Assembly: GCA_963847345.1 (NCBI GenBank)
Contig: CAWJZU010000026.1
Span: forward strand, 1-64,000
DNA from: DATARH01 sp963847345
GTDB taxonomy: Bacteria > Pseudomonadota > Alphaproteobacteria > ATCC43930 > CGMCC-115725
DNA length: 64,000 nucleotides
Reading direction: 5' to 3'
Shown here: positions 49,565-59,655 of the stretch, piece after piece
How the letters are laid out: each line of letters begins with the position of its first letter
Position numbering within the stretch: the stretch's first letter is position 1
The notes under the pieces: generated by a model
What the model saw: only the letters and a program-made list of their open reading frames with translations
The model's database searches: none
What the model was told of the DNA's origin: nothing
Position numbers and translations under genes: made by a program

Positions 49565-50620
49565 ATGGCCGACAAGATCATCCGCATTCTGAGCATTGAT
49601 GGCGGGGGTATCAGGGGGATCATCCCAGCCCGCATCCTGCAGCGCATCGAGGAGGCGACCGGCAAGAGCGCGCGCGAGTTGTTCCACCTGGTCGCCGGTA
49701 CCTCGACCGGCGGAATCATCGGCTGCGGTCTGATGATCGGCAAGACCGCCCGGCAAATGGGTGACCTCTACGCGGCCGAAGGTAGCGACATCTTCCATCG
49801 GTCGCTGTGGGAACGGGTCACGACGGTCGACGGGCTGAGCAACCCCGATTACGATCCCGCGCCGCTCGAACGGGTTCTCTACCGCGAACTCGGCGATGCC
49901 TGGCTGTCGCAAATCGGCGGCGCCGAACTGCTGGTGCCGAGCTACGCGATCCAATTGCCCTTTTCGATGCCGGGCGATGCGCCGGGAATGCTGTATCCGC
50001 GGATGCCATATTTCTTCAAATCGTGGAAGGCGCGCGGCAGGGACCTTGGACCCGAGGAAACAGCCACCCAGCATGATTTCGCGCTGCGGTCGATCTGCCG
50101 GGCGACCTCGGCGGCGCCGACCTATTTCCCGCCGGCGCTGATCGCGAACCGCCAGGGCGAGCAATACGGGATGATCGACGGTGGCGTGTTTGCCAACAAC
50201 CCGTCGATGTGCGCGCTGGTTTCGGCGTACAAGCTGTTTCCGCACGCCGACGATTTCATGGTCGTCTCGCTCGGCACGGGGTCGCTCGAACGGCCGATTC
50301 CGTACGACAAGGCGAAGGATTGGGGCCTCGTGCATTGGGCGCGGCCGATCCTCAACGTGCTGATGGACGGAAACGCCGATACGACATGCTACCAGCTCGA
50401 TCAGATATTGGAGGAGACGCATTACCGTTTTGATACGTCGCTTGGCGAAAGCCCGAAACAGGACCCGAACGCGGTCAACGAGGATTTCGACGACGCTTCC
50501 CCCGACAACATCCGCCGTATCGAGAGCAAGGCGAATACGCTGGCGATGGTAATGGCCCCGGAACTGCAAGAGGTCATCGACGAATTGAAGAAGGAGAAAT
50601 GGGATCCGTCGCAGGCGTGA
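49565..50620 (+). CDS. Patatin-like phospholipase
   Basis: A 351-residue Ser-Asp dyad lipase. The oxyanion glycine motif is ILSIDGGGIRGIIPARILQR, the nucleophile GTSTGGIIGCG (GxSxG), and the catalytic Asp lies in GMIDGGVFANNPSMCA. No signal peptide, so it is cytoplasmic or secreted by other means. CapV-type effectors in CBASS defence have a similar architecture, but no cyclase or other partner lies near, so general phospholipase or lysophospholipase is the safer call. ATG 49565 follows GGGAGGGGGCC. A DUF2254 membrane gene follows after 66 bp. Confidence 0.88.
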   Translation: MADKIIRILSIDGGGIRGIIPARILQRIEEATGKSARELFHLVAGTSTGGIIGCGLMIGKTARQMGDLYAAEGSDIFHRSLWERVTTVDGLSNPDYDPAPLERVLYRELGDAWLSQIGGAELLVPSYAIQLPFSMPGDAPGMLYPRMPYFFKSWKARGRDLGPEETATQHDFALRSICRATSAAPTYFPPALIANRQGEQYGMIDGGVFANNPSMCALVSAYKLFPHADDFMVVSLGTGSLERPIPYDKAKDWGLVHWARPILNVLMDGNADTTCYQLDQILEETHYRFDTSLGESPKQDPNAVNEDFDDASPDNIRRIESKANTLAMVMAPELQEVIDELKKEKWDPSQA

Positions 50621-50686
50621 GTACTACGGCCCCGCAGAACCATCGGCCGGCCGGCAGAACCGCCCGCGGCGTGCAGGAGGATGTGA

Positions 50687-51925
50687 ATGATCAGCCGGTG
50701 GCGGTGGCTTTATATGCTGCTGACGCGGCGGCTTTGGTTCAGGGCGGGCCTCTACGGGATGGCCGCGGTCGTGACGGCGCTGATCGCGTCTCTCGTATCG
50801 CCGCTGGTCCCGGAAGACATACCGGATGTTTTCGGCGCCGAAGCGGTCGAGGACATTTTGAAGATCATCTCTGGCAGCATGCTGGCGGTCGCGACCTTTT
50901 CGCTCGGTACGATGGTCAGTGCGTTTGCTTCGGCGTCCAACACGGCCACACCGCGCGCTTCGCAATTGCTGATCGAGGACCCAACGTCGCAACACGTTGT
51001 TTCGACGTTTATCGGCGCGTTCATATTCGGTCTGGTCGGCATCATAGCACTGAACACGCATTTTTACGGCGCGGGCGGCCGGGCGATATTGTTTTTTGTG
51101 ACGCTGATCGTCGTGGCGTTGGTTCTCGTCACCTTCTTCCGGTGGATCGATTATCTTTCTCACATCGGCCGCCTCGGCGAGACAATCGAAAAGGTCGAAA
51201 ACGCGGCCAGCGATGCAATGCGGGCACGATGGCTGCGGCCTTATTTCGATTGCCAACCGATGCAAACCGTTCCACCTTTCGCCGTTCCGCTGAACAGCGG
51301 TAAATTCGGTTATGTTCAGCACCTGGACATAGACTCCCTTTCGCGCGTCGCGGAGCGGGCGGGCGGATCGGTTTATGTCACGCGTCTGCCGGGAGCATTC
51401 GCAGAGACAGGCCAACCGCTGGCTTTTGTTACATGGCGGCCGAACGAAGAGGAATGTCGTGAGCTGGTAAAGGCGTTTCTGATCGGGAAGGTACGATCTT
51501 TTGAACAGGACCCTCGATTCGGTCTGATCGTGCTTTCGGAAATTGCATCGCGAGCCCTATCGCCGGGAGTAAACGATCCGGGGACGGCGATCGACATCAT
51601 AGGCCGCATCGTCCGCATACTATCGATCTGGGCGGAAAATCGAGAACCGTGCGAATCAGAAATCGAACATAGAAATGTTTTCGTGCCCGCAATTGCAGAT
51701 AGCGATCTGTTCGATGACGCATTTGGCCCGATCGCGCGGGACGGCGCCGGCACGCTTGAAGTCGGCATTCGTTTGCAGAAAGCATTAAGGAGCCTGTCGC
51801 GTCTCGGGTCCGAGGAGTTCCGGGAAGCCGCGCGACGCCATTCCGCCCTGGCGAGGCAACGCAGCATCGCCGCGTTGCAGCTGAGCGAGGACAGAGCCGT
51901 CATCGAACGCTACGCGGCGATTTAG
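50687..51925 (+). CDS. DUF2254 inner-membrane protein
   Basis: A 412-residue protein with four N-terminal TM segments. The first (WFRAGLYGMAAVVTALIASL) and fourth (AILFFVTLIVVALVLVTFF) are clear; the middle pair lies around ISGSMLAVATFSLGTMVSAF and FIGAFIFGLVGIIALNTHF. A soluble C-terminal domain begins near FGYVQHLDIDSLSRVAERAG and includes ASRALSPGVNDPGTAIDII. These are landmarks of the uncharacterised DUF2254 family. CAGGAGGATGTGA is its ribosome site. It lies behind the patatin gene on the same strand; co-transcription is likely. Function unknown. Confidence 0.87.
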   Translation: MISRWRWLYMLLTRRLWFRAGLYGMAAVVTALIASLVSPLVPEDIPDVFGAEAVEDILKIISGSMLAVATFSLGTMVSAFASASNTATPRASQLLIEDPTSQHVVSTFIGAFIFGLVGIIALNTHFYGAGGRAILFFVTLIVVALVLVTFFRWIDYLSHIGRLGETIEKVENAASDAMRARWLRPYFDCQPMQTVPPFAVPLNSGKFGYVQHLDIDSLSRVAERAGGSVYVTRLPGAFAETGQPLAFVTWRPNEEECRELVKAFLIGKVRSFEQDPRFGLIVLSEIASRALSPGVNDPGTAIDIIGRIVRILSIWAENREPCESEIEHRNVFVPAIADSDLFDDAFGPIARDGAGTLEVGIRLQKALRSLSRLGSEEFREAARRHSALARQRSIAALQLSEDRAVIERYAAI

Positions 51926-51992
51926 GGCGGAAACAACCTCCGCCCGCCGTTTTTAGGAAACGGGTTTATGGTTCATTGCAGATACACCTTGA

Positions 51993-53864
<1,872 letters not shown>

Positions 53865-53927
53865 GCCGGCGCTTGGTTATATGCTGCCGCCGACGCCGGC
53901 AAGCCGGCACTGCGCAGCGGAGCCCGA

Positions 53928-54581
53928 ATGGACGAGGTCGCCCAGGCATTTCTGCTCGTTTATGCCGGGCTGTTCCCGATCGTGAACCCGGTCGGCAACG
54001 CCCCGATCTTCCTCGCCCTGACCGCGAACCACACCGAACCGGCCCGCCATGCGCTGGCCTATCGCGTCGCGGTCAACGGGTTCGTGCTGCTGCTCGTTTC
54101 GCTGTTTGTGGGCTCGCACCTGCTGCAGTTCTTCGGGGTTACGATTCCGGTGCTGCGGGTGGCCGGCGGGCTGGTGGTGGCCTCGTTCGGCTGGCGGATG
54201 CTGCGCGACGGCGTCGAGCCGACCGAAGCAGCCGCCAACGTCGCGCAGCGCGGGCCGGACGATGCGTTTTATCCGCTGACGATGCCGCTGACCGTTGGAC
54301 CCGGATCGATCGCGGTTGCGATCGCGCTGGGGGCGCAACGCCCACGGGGCATCGACAGTTTCGGTGCGATGGCGCTGTTGATCGCTGGAGCCGTTGTCGG
54401 CCTCGCGGCCATCGCGGCGACCATCTTCTTCTGCTACCGTTTCGCCGACCGCATGGTCAGAATGCTCGGGGAGAGCGGGATCAACGTGCTGATACGCCTG
54501 TCGGCCTTTATCCTGCTCTGTATCGGTGTTCAGATCGTCTGGAGCGGCTACAGCGCGCTGACCGGTCCCCCGCCGATCTGA
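53928..54581 (+). CDS. MarC-family integral membrane protein
   Basis: A 217-residue protein with six predicted TM segments. It starts MDEVAQAFLLVYAGLFPIVN with the family motif NPVGNAPIFLALT. Later text LRVAGGLVVASFGWRMLRDG, YPLTMPLTVGPGSIAVAIAL and ESGINVLIRLSAFILLCIGV is diagnostic of MarC/YhgN. The MarC family's role in antibiotic resistance has been questioned and its transport function is unknown. It is divergent from recQ, sharing a 63-bp spacer. It is intact. Confidence 0.92.
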   Translation: MDEVAQAFLLVYAGLFPIVNPVGNAPIFLALTANHTEPARHALAYRVAVNGFVLLLVSLFVGSHLLQFFGVTIPVLRVAGGLVVASFGWRMLRDGVEPTEAAANVAQRGPDDAFYPLTMPLTVGPGSIAVAIALGAQRPRGIDSFGAMALLIAGAVVGLAAIAATIFFCYRFADRMVRMLGESGINVLIRLSAFILLCIGVQIVWSGYSALTGPPPI

Positions 54582-54610
54582 CAGCGGATCGCCGGTCTCG
54601 CCCGCCGGGG

Positions 54611-55648
54611 TCAGGTGATCTCGCTCGCGGCGATCGTGTAGGCGAAATGCGCAGGATCGAGCGAATCGACGCTTCCGTCCGGGGTTTCGGCGTAGGGATA
54701 CATCAGAAAGCCGATCGGTCCCTCCTTCTGCCCGGGCAGAACGAAATCCCGCGCATAATTGAAGCCGACCCAGTTCATCTCCCAATTGCCGAACAGCCGC
54801 TCCCGCAGCGCCTTGACCTTGTCGCTGTCGAGCGGGACCTGCTCTTCGAGAACCACCTTGCGCACGTCGGCCGGATCGACCGGCAGCCACCCCTTGCCAT
54901 CGATGAAGACCTCGGCGCGGCAATGCTGGGCCTTGGTGATGTCGCCCGATTTCCCGAGCGACTTCGAGACGCCGGAATCGGCGGCCCGGATGCCGAAAAA
55001 ATCGCGCGCCGGCAGTCCCGCGGCCCGCGCCAGCCCGACGAACAGCGAGTTGATGTCGGCGCATTTGCCGCCCATGTCGCCGGTTTTCAGCATGAACTCG
55101 ATGTTGCCGAGGCCGCACCCGCGGGTCTCGGCGCGGCGGAACGTGTTGTCGACAATCCAGTCGTAAATCGCTCGTGCCTTATCGAGCGGCTGGGTGCGAC
55201 CGCCGACGATCTCGCGCGCCTTTGCCAGCACGATGCCGTCTGTCGGCGAACTCGCGGTGCCACGCAGATATTCGGCAAGTTCTTCGCGCGAGCCGTCCGG
55301 CGAGAAACCGCTGCGGTTTCGCGTCGCGACCCGCGCGGTGACCTCGATCTTTCGTGGCGGCGTCGGTTCGCTCCATGCTGCCGCAACCATTGGCGCGCGC
55401 GTCGCCTCCTCCCAGAGGACGGACGCGGCGACCGGCGAACGCCACGTGAGGTCGATGACCCGCTGATAGTCTAGCGCATCCTGCGGCACCGGCACCCACA
55501 GATGAGCCGGCTGCTGTTCGGTTGCCAAGTCGATCCGGTAGGTGATCTCGAATCGCCGCCATCCGGCCGGAGCGGCTCGTAAACCGCGTCCGAAGGCGGC
55601 CATGGCGCCGGCCGCGGCAAATCCCTTGAGCAAATCACGTCGGTGCAT
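54611..55648 (-). CDS. Tat-exported transglutaminase-like cysteine protease/hydrolase
   Basis: A 345-residue protein with a twin-arginine leader (MHRRDLLKGFAAAGAMAAFG). The transglutaminase-like core has the catalytic Cys in GDMGGKCADINSLFVGLARA, His in KAQHCRAEVFIDGKGWLPV and Asp in VDPADVRKV, the expected Cys-His-Asp order. Residues 30-150 form the N-terminal beta domain (EITYRIDLATEQQPAHLWVP). Bacterial members cleave or modify peptides or peptidoglycan in the periplasm. It is convergent with marC and divergent from the molybdenum hydroxylase. It is intact. Confidence 0.9.
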   Translation of the reverse strand: MHRRDLLKGFAAAGAMAAFGRGLRAAPAGWRRFEITYRIDLATEQQPAHLWVPVPQDALDYQRVIDLTWRSPVAASVLWEEATRAPMVAAAWSEPTPPRKIEVTARVATRNRSGFSPDGSREELAEYLRGTASSPTDGIVLAKAREIVGGRTQPLDKARAIYDWIVDNTFRRAETRGCGLGNIEFMLKTGDMGGKCADINSLFVGLARAAGLPARDFFGIRAADSGVSKSLGKSGDITKAQHCRAEVFIDGKGWLPVDPADVRKVVLEEQVPLDSDKVKALRERLFGNWEMNWVGFNYARDFVLPGQKEGPIGFLMYPYAETPDGSVDSLDPAHFAYTIAASEIT

Positions 55649-55939
55649 GAAGGACTCCTGCGTTCCGGCGACAGCGCACGACCGGCCGGTATTTTCCCTG
55701 GCCTCGTGTCCGATTTCGCCGGGACGACGCGCTCACGGCGCTCGCGATTGCAACTCGGGGACGATAGCGGGAGGCCGTTCGTCTGTCACGGCCGCCGACC
55801 GGCTGAGGGCCAGCCTGCCGATTTCAGTCCTTCCATACCCTGGGATGCCTATATGCTCGCGCCATGTTCGACGCCGAGGCCCGCGCCGCCGAACCGACGC
55901 GGGCCGCCCGACAAATGGACGACTAATACGAGGGACCGC

Positions 55940-58294
55940 ATGAACGATTATATCGATGCCGTTGAGCTTGGGGTCGACGACCGGTTCGCGATCGGCCAGC
56001 CGGTGCCGCGCGCCGAGGACCCGGTGCTGCTGCGCGGCGAGGGGATTTATTCCGACGACTGGAACCTGCCGGGCCAGGCCTATTGCTGGATCGTGCGCAG
56101 CCCCTACGCGCACGGGGTGATCCGGGGGATCGACACGCAAGCGGCGATGGCGGTGCCGGGGGTGCTGGCGGTCTATACGGCGGCGGATCTCGCGGCCGGC
56201 GGCATCGGGCCGCTGCCGGCGCGGCAGGTCATGAACAACCGCGACGGCACGCCGATGCTGCAGCCGGTGCGGCATGCGCTGGCGACCGACAAGGTGCGGC
56301 ATGTCGGCGAGGCGGTCGCGGCGGTGATCGGCGACAGCCTCGCGGCGGCGAAGGATGGAGCGGAGGCGGTCGAGCTCGACATCGAGCCGCTGCCCGCCGT
56401 CACCGAGCCGTCCGAGGCCGACGCGCCCGGTGCGCCGCAACTCTATGACAACGTGCCGAACAATGTCGGTCTCGATTTCCACTTCGGCGACACCGAAGCC
56501 GTTGCCGCCGCCTTCGCGCACGCCGCTCACATCACCAAAATCGAGCTGCGCAACAACCGCATCGTCGTCAACCCGATCGAGCCGCGCGCCGCGCTGGTCG
56601 AATACGACCCCGCCACGGAGCATTTCACGGTTCATGTCGGCAATCAGGGCGTGTTCGGGTTCCGCAACTACATCGCCGGCGTGCTCGGGGTCGGGCGCGA
56701 CAAGGTGCGGGTCATTACCGACCGGGTCGGTGGCTCGTTTGGCATGAAGCAGCCGAACATGTCGGAATATTACTGCATGCTGCACGCCGCGCGCGAACTC
56801 GGGCGTCCGGTCAAATGGACGGACGACCGCTCCGGCAGTTTTGTCTCCGATACTCATGGCCGCGACCACGACATGACCGCCGAGCTGGCGCTCGACGCCG
56901 AGGGCAATTTTCTTGCCGTGCGATTGACCGGCTACGGCAATCTCGGGGCAACCTATGGCGCGCCCGGACCCTCGACGCGCAACGCGCAGCGCAACACGCT
57001 GGGCGTCTACCGGACGCCGCTGATCGAGGTGAACACGAAATGCGTGTTCACGAACACGACCCCGGTCGGGGCCTATCGCGGCGCCGGGCGGCCGGAGGCG
57101 AATTACTACATGGAGCGGTTGGTCGATACCGCGGCGCGCGAGATGGGTATCGACCCGGTCGAACTGCGCCGCCGCAATCATATCCGCCCCGAGGACATGC
57201 CGTACAAATCACCGAACGGCACAACCTACGACAGCGGCGATTTTACCAACCTGCTGAACAAGGCGCTGGCATTGGCCGATTGGGACGGGTTTCCGGCACG
57301 GCAGGCGGAGAGCCGGGCGTGCGGAAAATTGCGCGGACGTGGCATCAGCGATTATCTCGAACTGACAGGGCCGCCGGGCCGCGAGATGGGCGGCATCCGC
57401 TTCGAGCCGAACGGCGATGTCACGATCGTTACCGGCACCCTGGATTACGGTCAGGGGCACTGGTCGCCGTTTGCGCAGGTCCTGGCGACACGGCTCGGCA
57501 TCCCGTTCCGGCGCATCAAGTTGGTGCAGGGCGACAGCGACCAGCTGATCGCCGGCGGCGGCACAGGCGGGTCGAAATCGATGATCGTCAGCGGCAACGC
57601 GATCGTCCGGGCCGGCGAGAAGGTCGTCGAGAACGGCAAGCAGATCGCGGCGCATGTGCTCGAAGCCGCTGCGGCCGACATCGAATTCCGCGCCGGCCGC
57701 TTCGTCATCGCGGGCACCGACCGTGCCATCGGTATTATGGAGCTGGCCGCGAGGATCCGCGAGGGGCTGGAACTGCCGGCCGACCTGCCGCAATCGCTCG
57801 ATGTCGCGGAAATCTATGACGGGCCGCCGTCGGCCTTCCCGAACGGCTGCCATATCGCCGAAATCGAGGTCGATCCCGAGACCGGCGTCGCCGAGGTCGC
57901 CAAATACACATTCGTCAACGATTTCGGGGTCGTCATCAACCCGCTGCTGGTCGACGGGCAGGCGCATGGCGGGATCGTGCAGGGCATCGGCCAGGCGCTG
58001 CGCGAGCACACCGTTTACGACGAAGACGGGCAGCTCTTGACCGGGTCCTATATGGACTACGCGATGCCGCGCGCCGACGACGCGCCGCTGTTCCGCCACG
58101 CGAGCCATCCGGTGCCGGCCACGACCAACCCGCTCGGGGCCAAGGGTTGCGGCGAGGCCGGCTGCGCCGGCGCGCTGCCATCGGTGATGAACGCGCTGGT
58201 CGACGCGCTGTCGGAATACGGCATCCGCAACATCGACATGCCGGCGACGCCCGAGCGCGTCTGGCAGGCGATCCAGGAGGCGCGCGGCGCTTGA
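55940..58294 (+). CDS. Xanthine dehydrogenase-family molybdopterin-binding subunit (CoxL type II-like), orphan
   Basis: A 784-residue large subunit of a molybdenum hydroxylase. The first domain is the ald/xan a/b hammerhead (LLRGEGIYSDDWNLPGQAYC), the second the Mo-binding domain. Characteristic stretches are RVGGSFGMKQPNMSEYYCM, VGAYRGAGRPEANYYMERL, GTGGSKSMIVSGNA and the catalytic-Glu loop AKGCGEAGCAGALPSVMNAL. AYRGAGR rather than the AYRCSFR of CO dehydrogenase indicates form II, so CO is not the likely substrate. No FAD or 2Fe-2S subunit genes are nearby. Its stop overlaps the next start as TTGA. It is intact. Confidence 0.92.
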   Translation: MNDYIDAVELGVDDRFAIGQPVPRAEDPVLLRGEGIYSDDWNLPGQAYCWIVRSPYAHGVIRGIDTQAAMAVPGVLAVYTAADLAAGGIGPLPARQVMNNRDGTPMLQPVRHALATDKVRHVGEAVAAVIGDSLAAAKDGAEAVELDIEPLPAVTEPSEADAPGAPQLYDNVPNNVGLDFHFGDTEAVAAAFAHAAHITKIELRNNRIVVNPIEPRAALVEYDPATEHFTVHVGNQGVFGFRNYIAGVLGVGRDKVRVITDRVGGSFGMKQPNMSEYYCMLHAARELGRPVKWTDDRSGSFVSDTHGRDHDMTAELALDAEGNFLAVRLTGYGNLGATYGAPGPSTRNAQRNTLGVYRTPLIEVNTKCVFTNTTPVGAYRGAGRPEANYYMERLVDTAAREMGIDPVELRRRNHIRPEDMPYKSPNGTTYDSGDFTNLLNKALALADWDGFPARQAESRACGKLRGRGISDYLELTGPPGREMGGIRFEPNGDVTIVTGTLDYGQGHWSPFAQVLATRLGIPFRRIKLVQGDSDQLIAGGGTGGSKSMIVSGNAIVRAGEKVVENGKQIAAHVLEAAAADIEFRAGRFVIAGTDRAIGIMELAARIREGLELPADLPQSLDVAEIYDGPPSAFPNGCHIAEIEVDPETGVAEVAKYTFVNDFGVVINPLLVDGQAHGGIVQGIGQALREHTVYDEDGQLLTGSYMDYAMPRADDAPLFRHASHPVPATTNPLGAKGCGEAGCAGALPSVMNALVDALSEYGIRNIDMPATPERVWQAIQEARGA

Positions 58295-58910
58295 CGCTTC
58301 CGTCGCCGCCGCTGCTGGTCATCTCCGACCGCAGCCAGGCGAGGCGGCCGCTGGTCGAGATCGCCGAGGCGGCGTTCCGTGCCGGGTGCCGCTGGTTCAG
58401 TCTGCGCGAGAAGGACCTCCCCGCCGACGAGCGGCGCGAGTTGCTGCGGGCGGTTGTCGCGTGGGGCGTCGCTATGGCGCGACGGTGACGGTGCACGACG
58501 ATATCGACGCGGCTGTCGCGACCGCGGCGGACGGGGTGCATCTGCCGGGCGGCGGCGATCCGGCCGCGGCACGGCGTCTGCTCCCGTCCGGCTTGATCGG
58601 CGTGTCGGCGCACACGCCGCGGGAAGCCGCCGAGCAGCTCGCGGCCGGCGCTGATTACGCGACGCTGAGCCCGATTTTTCTGACGCAAAGCAAACCCGGT
58701 TATGGGCCCGCGGTCGGGCTCAACGCGCTCGCCGAGGCCGCGCTTCTCGCCCCCGGCCCGGTGGTCGCGCTCGGCGGCATCGACGAGAGCAACATCGCCG
58801 CCTGCCTCGCGGCGGGGGCGGGCGGGATCGCGGTGATGGGCGAGATCATGCGCGCCGCCGACCCCGAAGAAGCGACACGCCGCCTGCTCGCCGCATTCGG
58901 GCCGCGCTGA
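58291..58910 (+). CDS. thiE: Thiamin-phosphate synthase (ThiE) family, one frameshift
   Basis: TIM-barrel protein joining thiazole and pyrimidine phosphates in thiamin synthesis. Landmarks are GCRWFSLREKDLPADERREL, VTVHDDIDAAVATAADGVHL, DYATLSPIFLTQSKPGYGPA and ALGGIDESNIAACLAAGAGG. The frame must change near 58470, either a lost base or two extra ones. The start is probably TTG 58291, overlapping the previous stop; no ATG or GTG fits better. ThiE normally has NDR where this has HDD, so it may be a TenI-like variant rather than a true synthase. tenA lies 21 kb away. Confidence 0.82.
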
Positions 58911-59084
58911 CGCGGGTATCGACCCGAACAAGCGTGCGCTGTCGGTTCCGAAGCCGTGCCGGCCTCGCGCCGATCGCCATCACGGCTGGAATGCGCAATC
59001 GACCTAGCCTATTCGCCTGCTTGGCGTGGCACTCCGAAGACCGAGGAATGTGCAGCGCCCGGATGCAAGACACAGAGGACGGAC

Positions 59085-59444
59085 ATGCCTGCGAGCAAAT
59101 ACGTGAGCAAATACGTCAATCGCGCAGTAATTGTCGCGATATTTGTGATCGTGTCGGCCCCGGCCAACGCTCAAATTCAATGGCCGCCTTACGAATACGC
59201 GCCGCAGCCTACTGTTTCCGGTCAATGGCCGTCGTATCAAACCCCGCCCTATCCTTCCAGTTATGGTTATCCGTTCGTGCGGCCGGTCCCCGTCAATCCC
59301 TACGTCCCGACGACGCCGCCTGCGTGGAGCTACGATCCCTACACGAGCGGCCAGAGCCCCTGTCCGCAGCGGCATCCGGGCGATCCGCCCTGCAGCGAGA
59401 CGATGGATCCGAGTTACGGTCAGCCGAGCTACTGGCCCCGATAG
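59085..59444 (+). CDS. Exported proline- and tyrosine-rich hypothetical protein
   Basis: A 119-residue protein not recognised. The N-terminal VNRAVIVAIFVIVSAPANA is a signal peptide with a clean ANA cleavage site. The mature part is low complexity: many Pro, Tyr, Ser and Gly in short motifs (PPYEYAPQP, PPYPSSYGYPF, PYVPTTPPAW), two cysteines near the end (SPCPQRHPGDPPCSE), and no TM. This pattern suits an extracellular or cell-wall-associated coat-like protein. ATG 59085 follows agaggacggac. It lies alone between the thiE-like gene and an amidohydrolase. Confidence 0.6.
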   Translation: MPASKYVSKYVNRAVIVAIFVIVSAPANAQIQWPPYEYAPQPTVSGQWPSYQTPPYPSSYGYPFVRPVPVNPYVPTTPPAWSYDPYTSGQSPCPQRHPGDPPCSETMDPSYGQPSYWPR

Positions 59445-59655
59445 CTCTCGGCACGCGTTCGCCCCCGCCGCGCCAATCGGCGTCCCGTTCCGCTGCCAGC
59501 ACAACAGCAAATTTGGAGTGGAGCGTACTGAAGCCATGCTCTGGACGCAGCACAACGACGCGGTAGTGCATATTGTCGCACCCTGAGGGGGAGGCCTAAC
59601 GTGAGTTCGTGCGAACAGGTTGTGACCCACGACAGGGGCGAAAGGGAGGAAAGCG

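Noticed and set aside
49565..50620. CBASS defence system built on the patatin
   Set aside because: No CD-NTase, ubiquitin-like or other CBASS partner gene lies near; patatins are common in general lipid metabolism.
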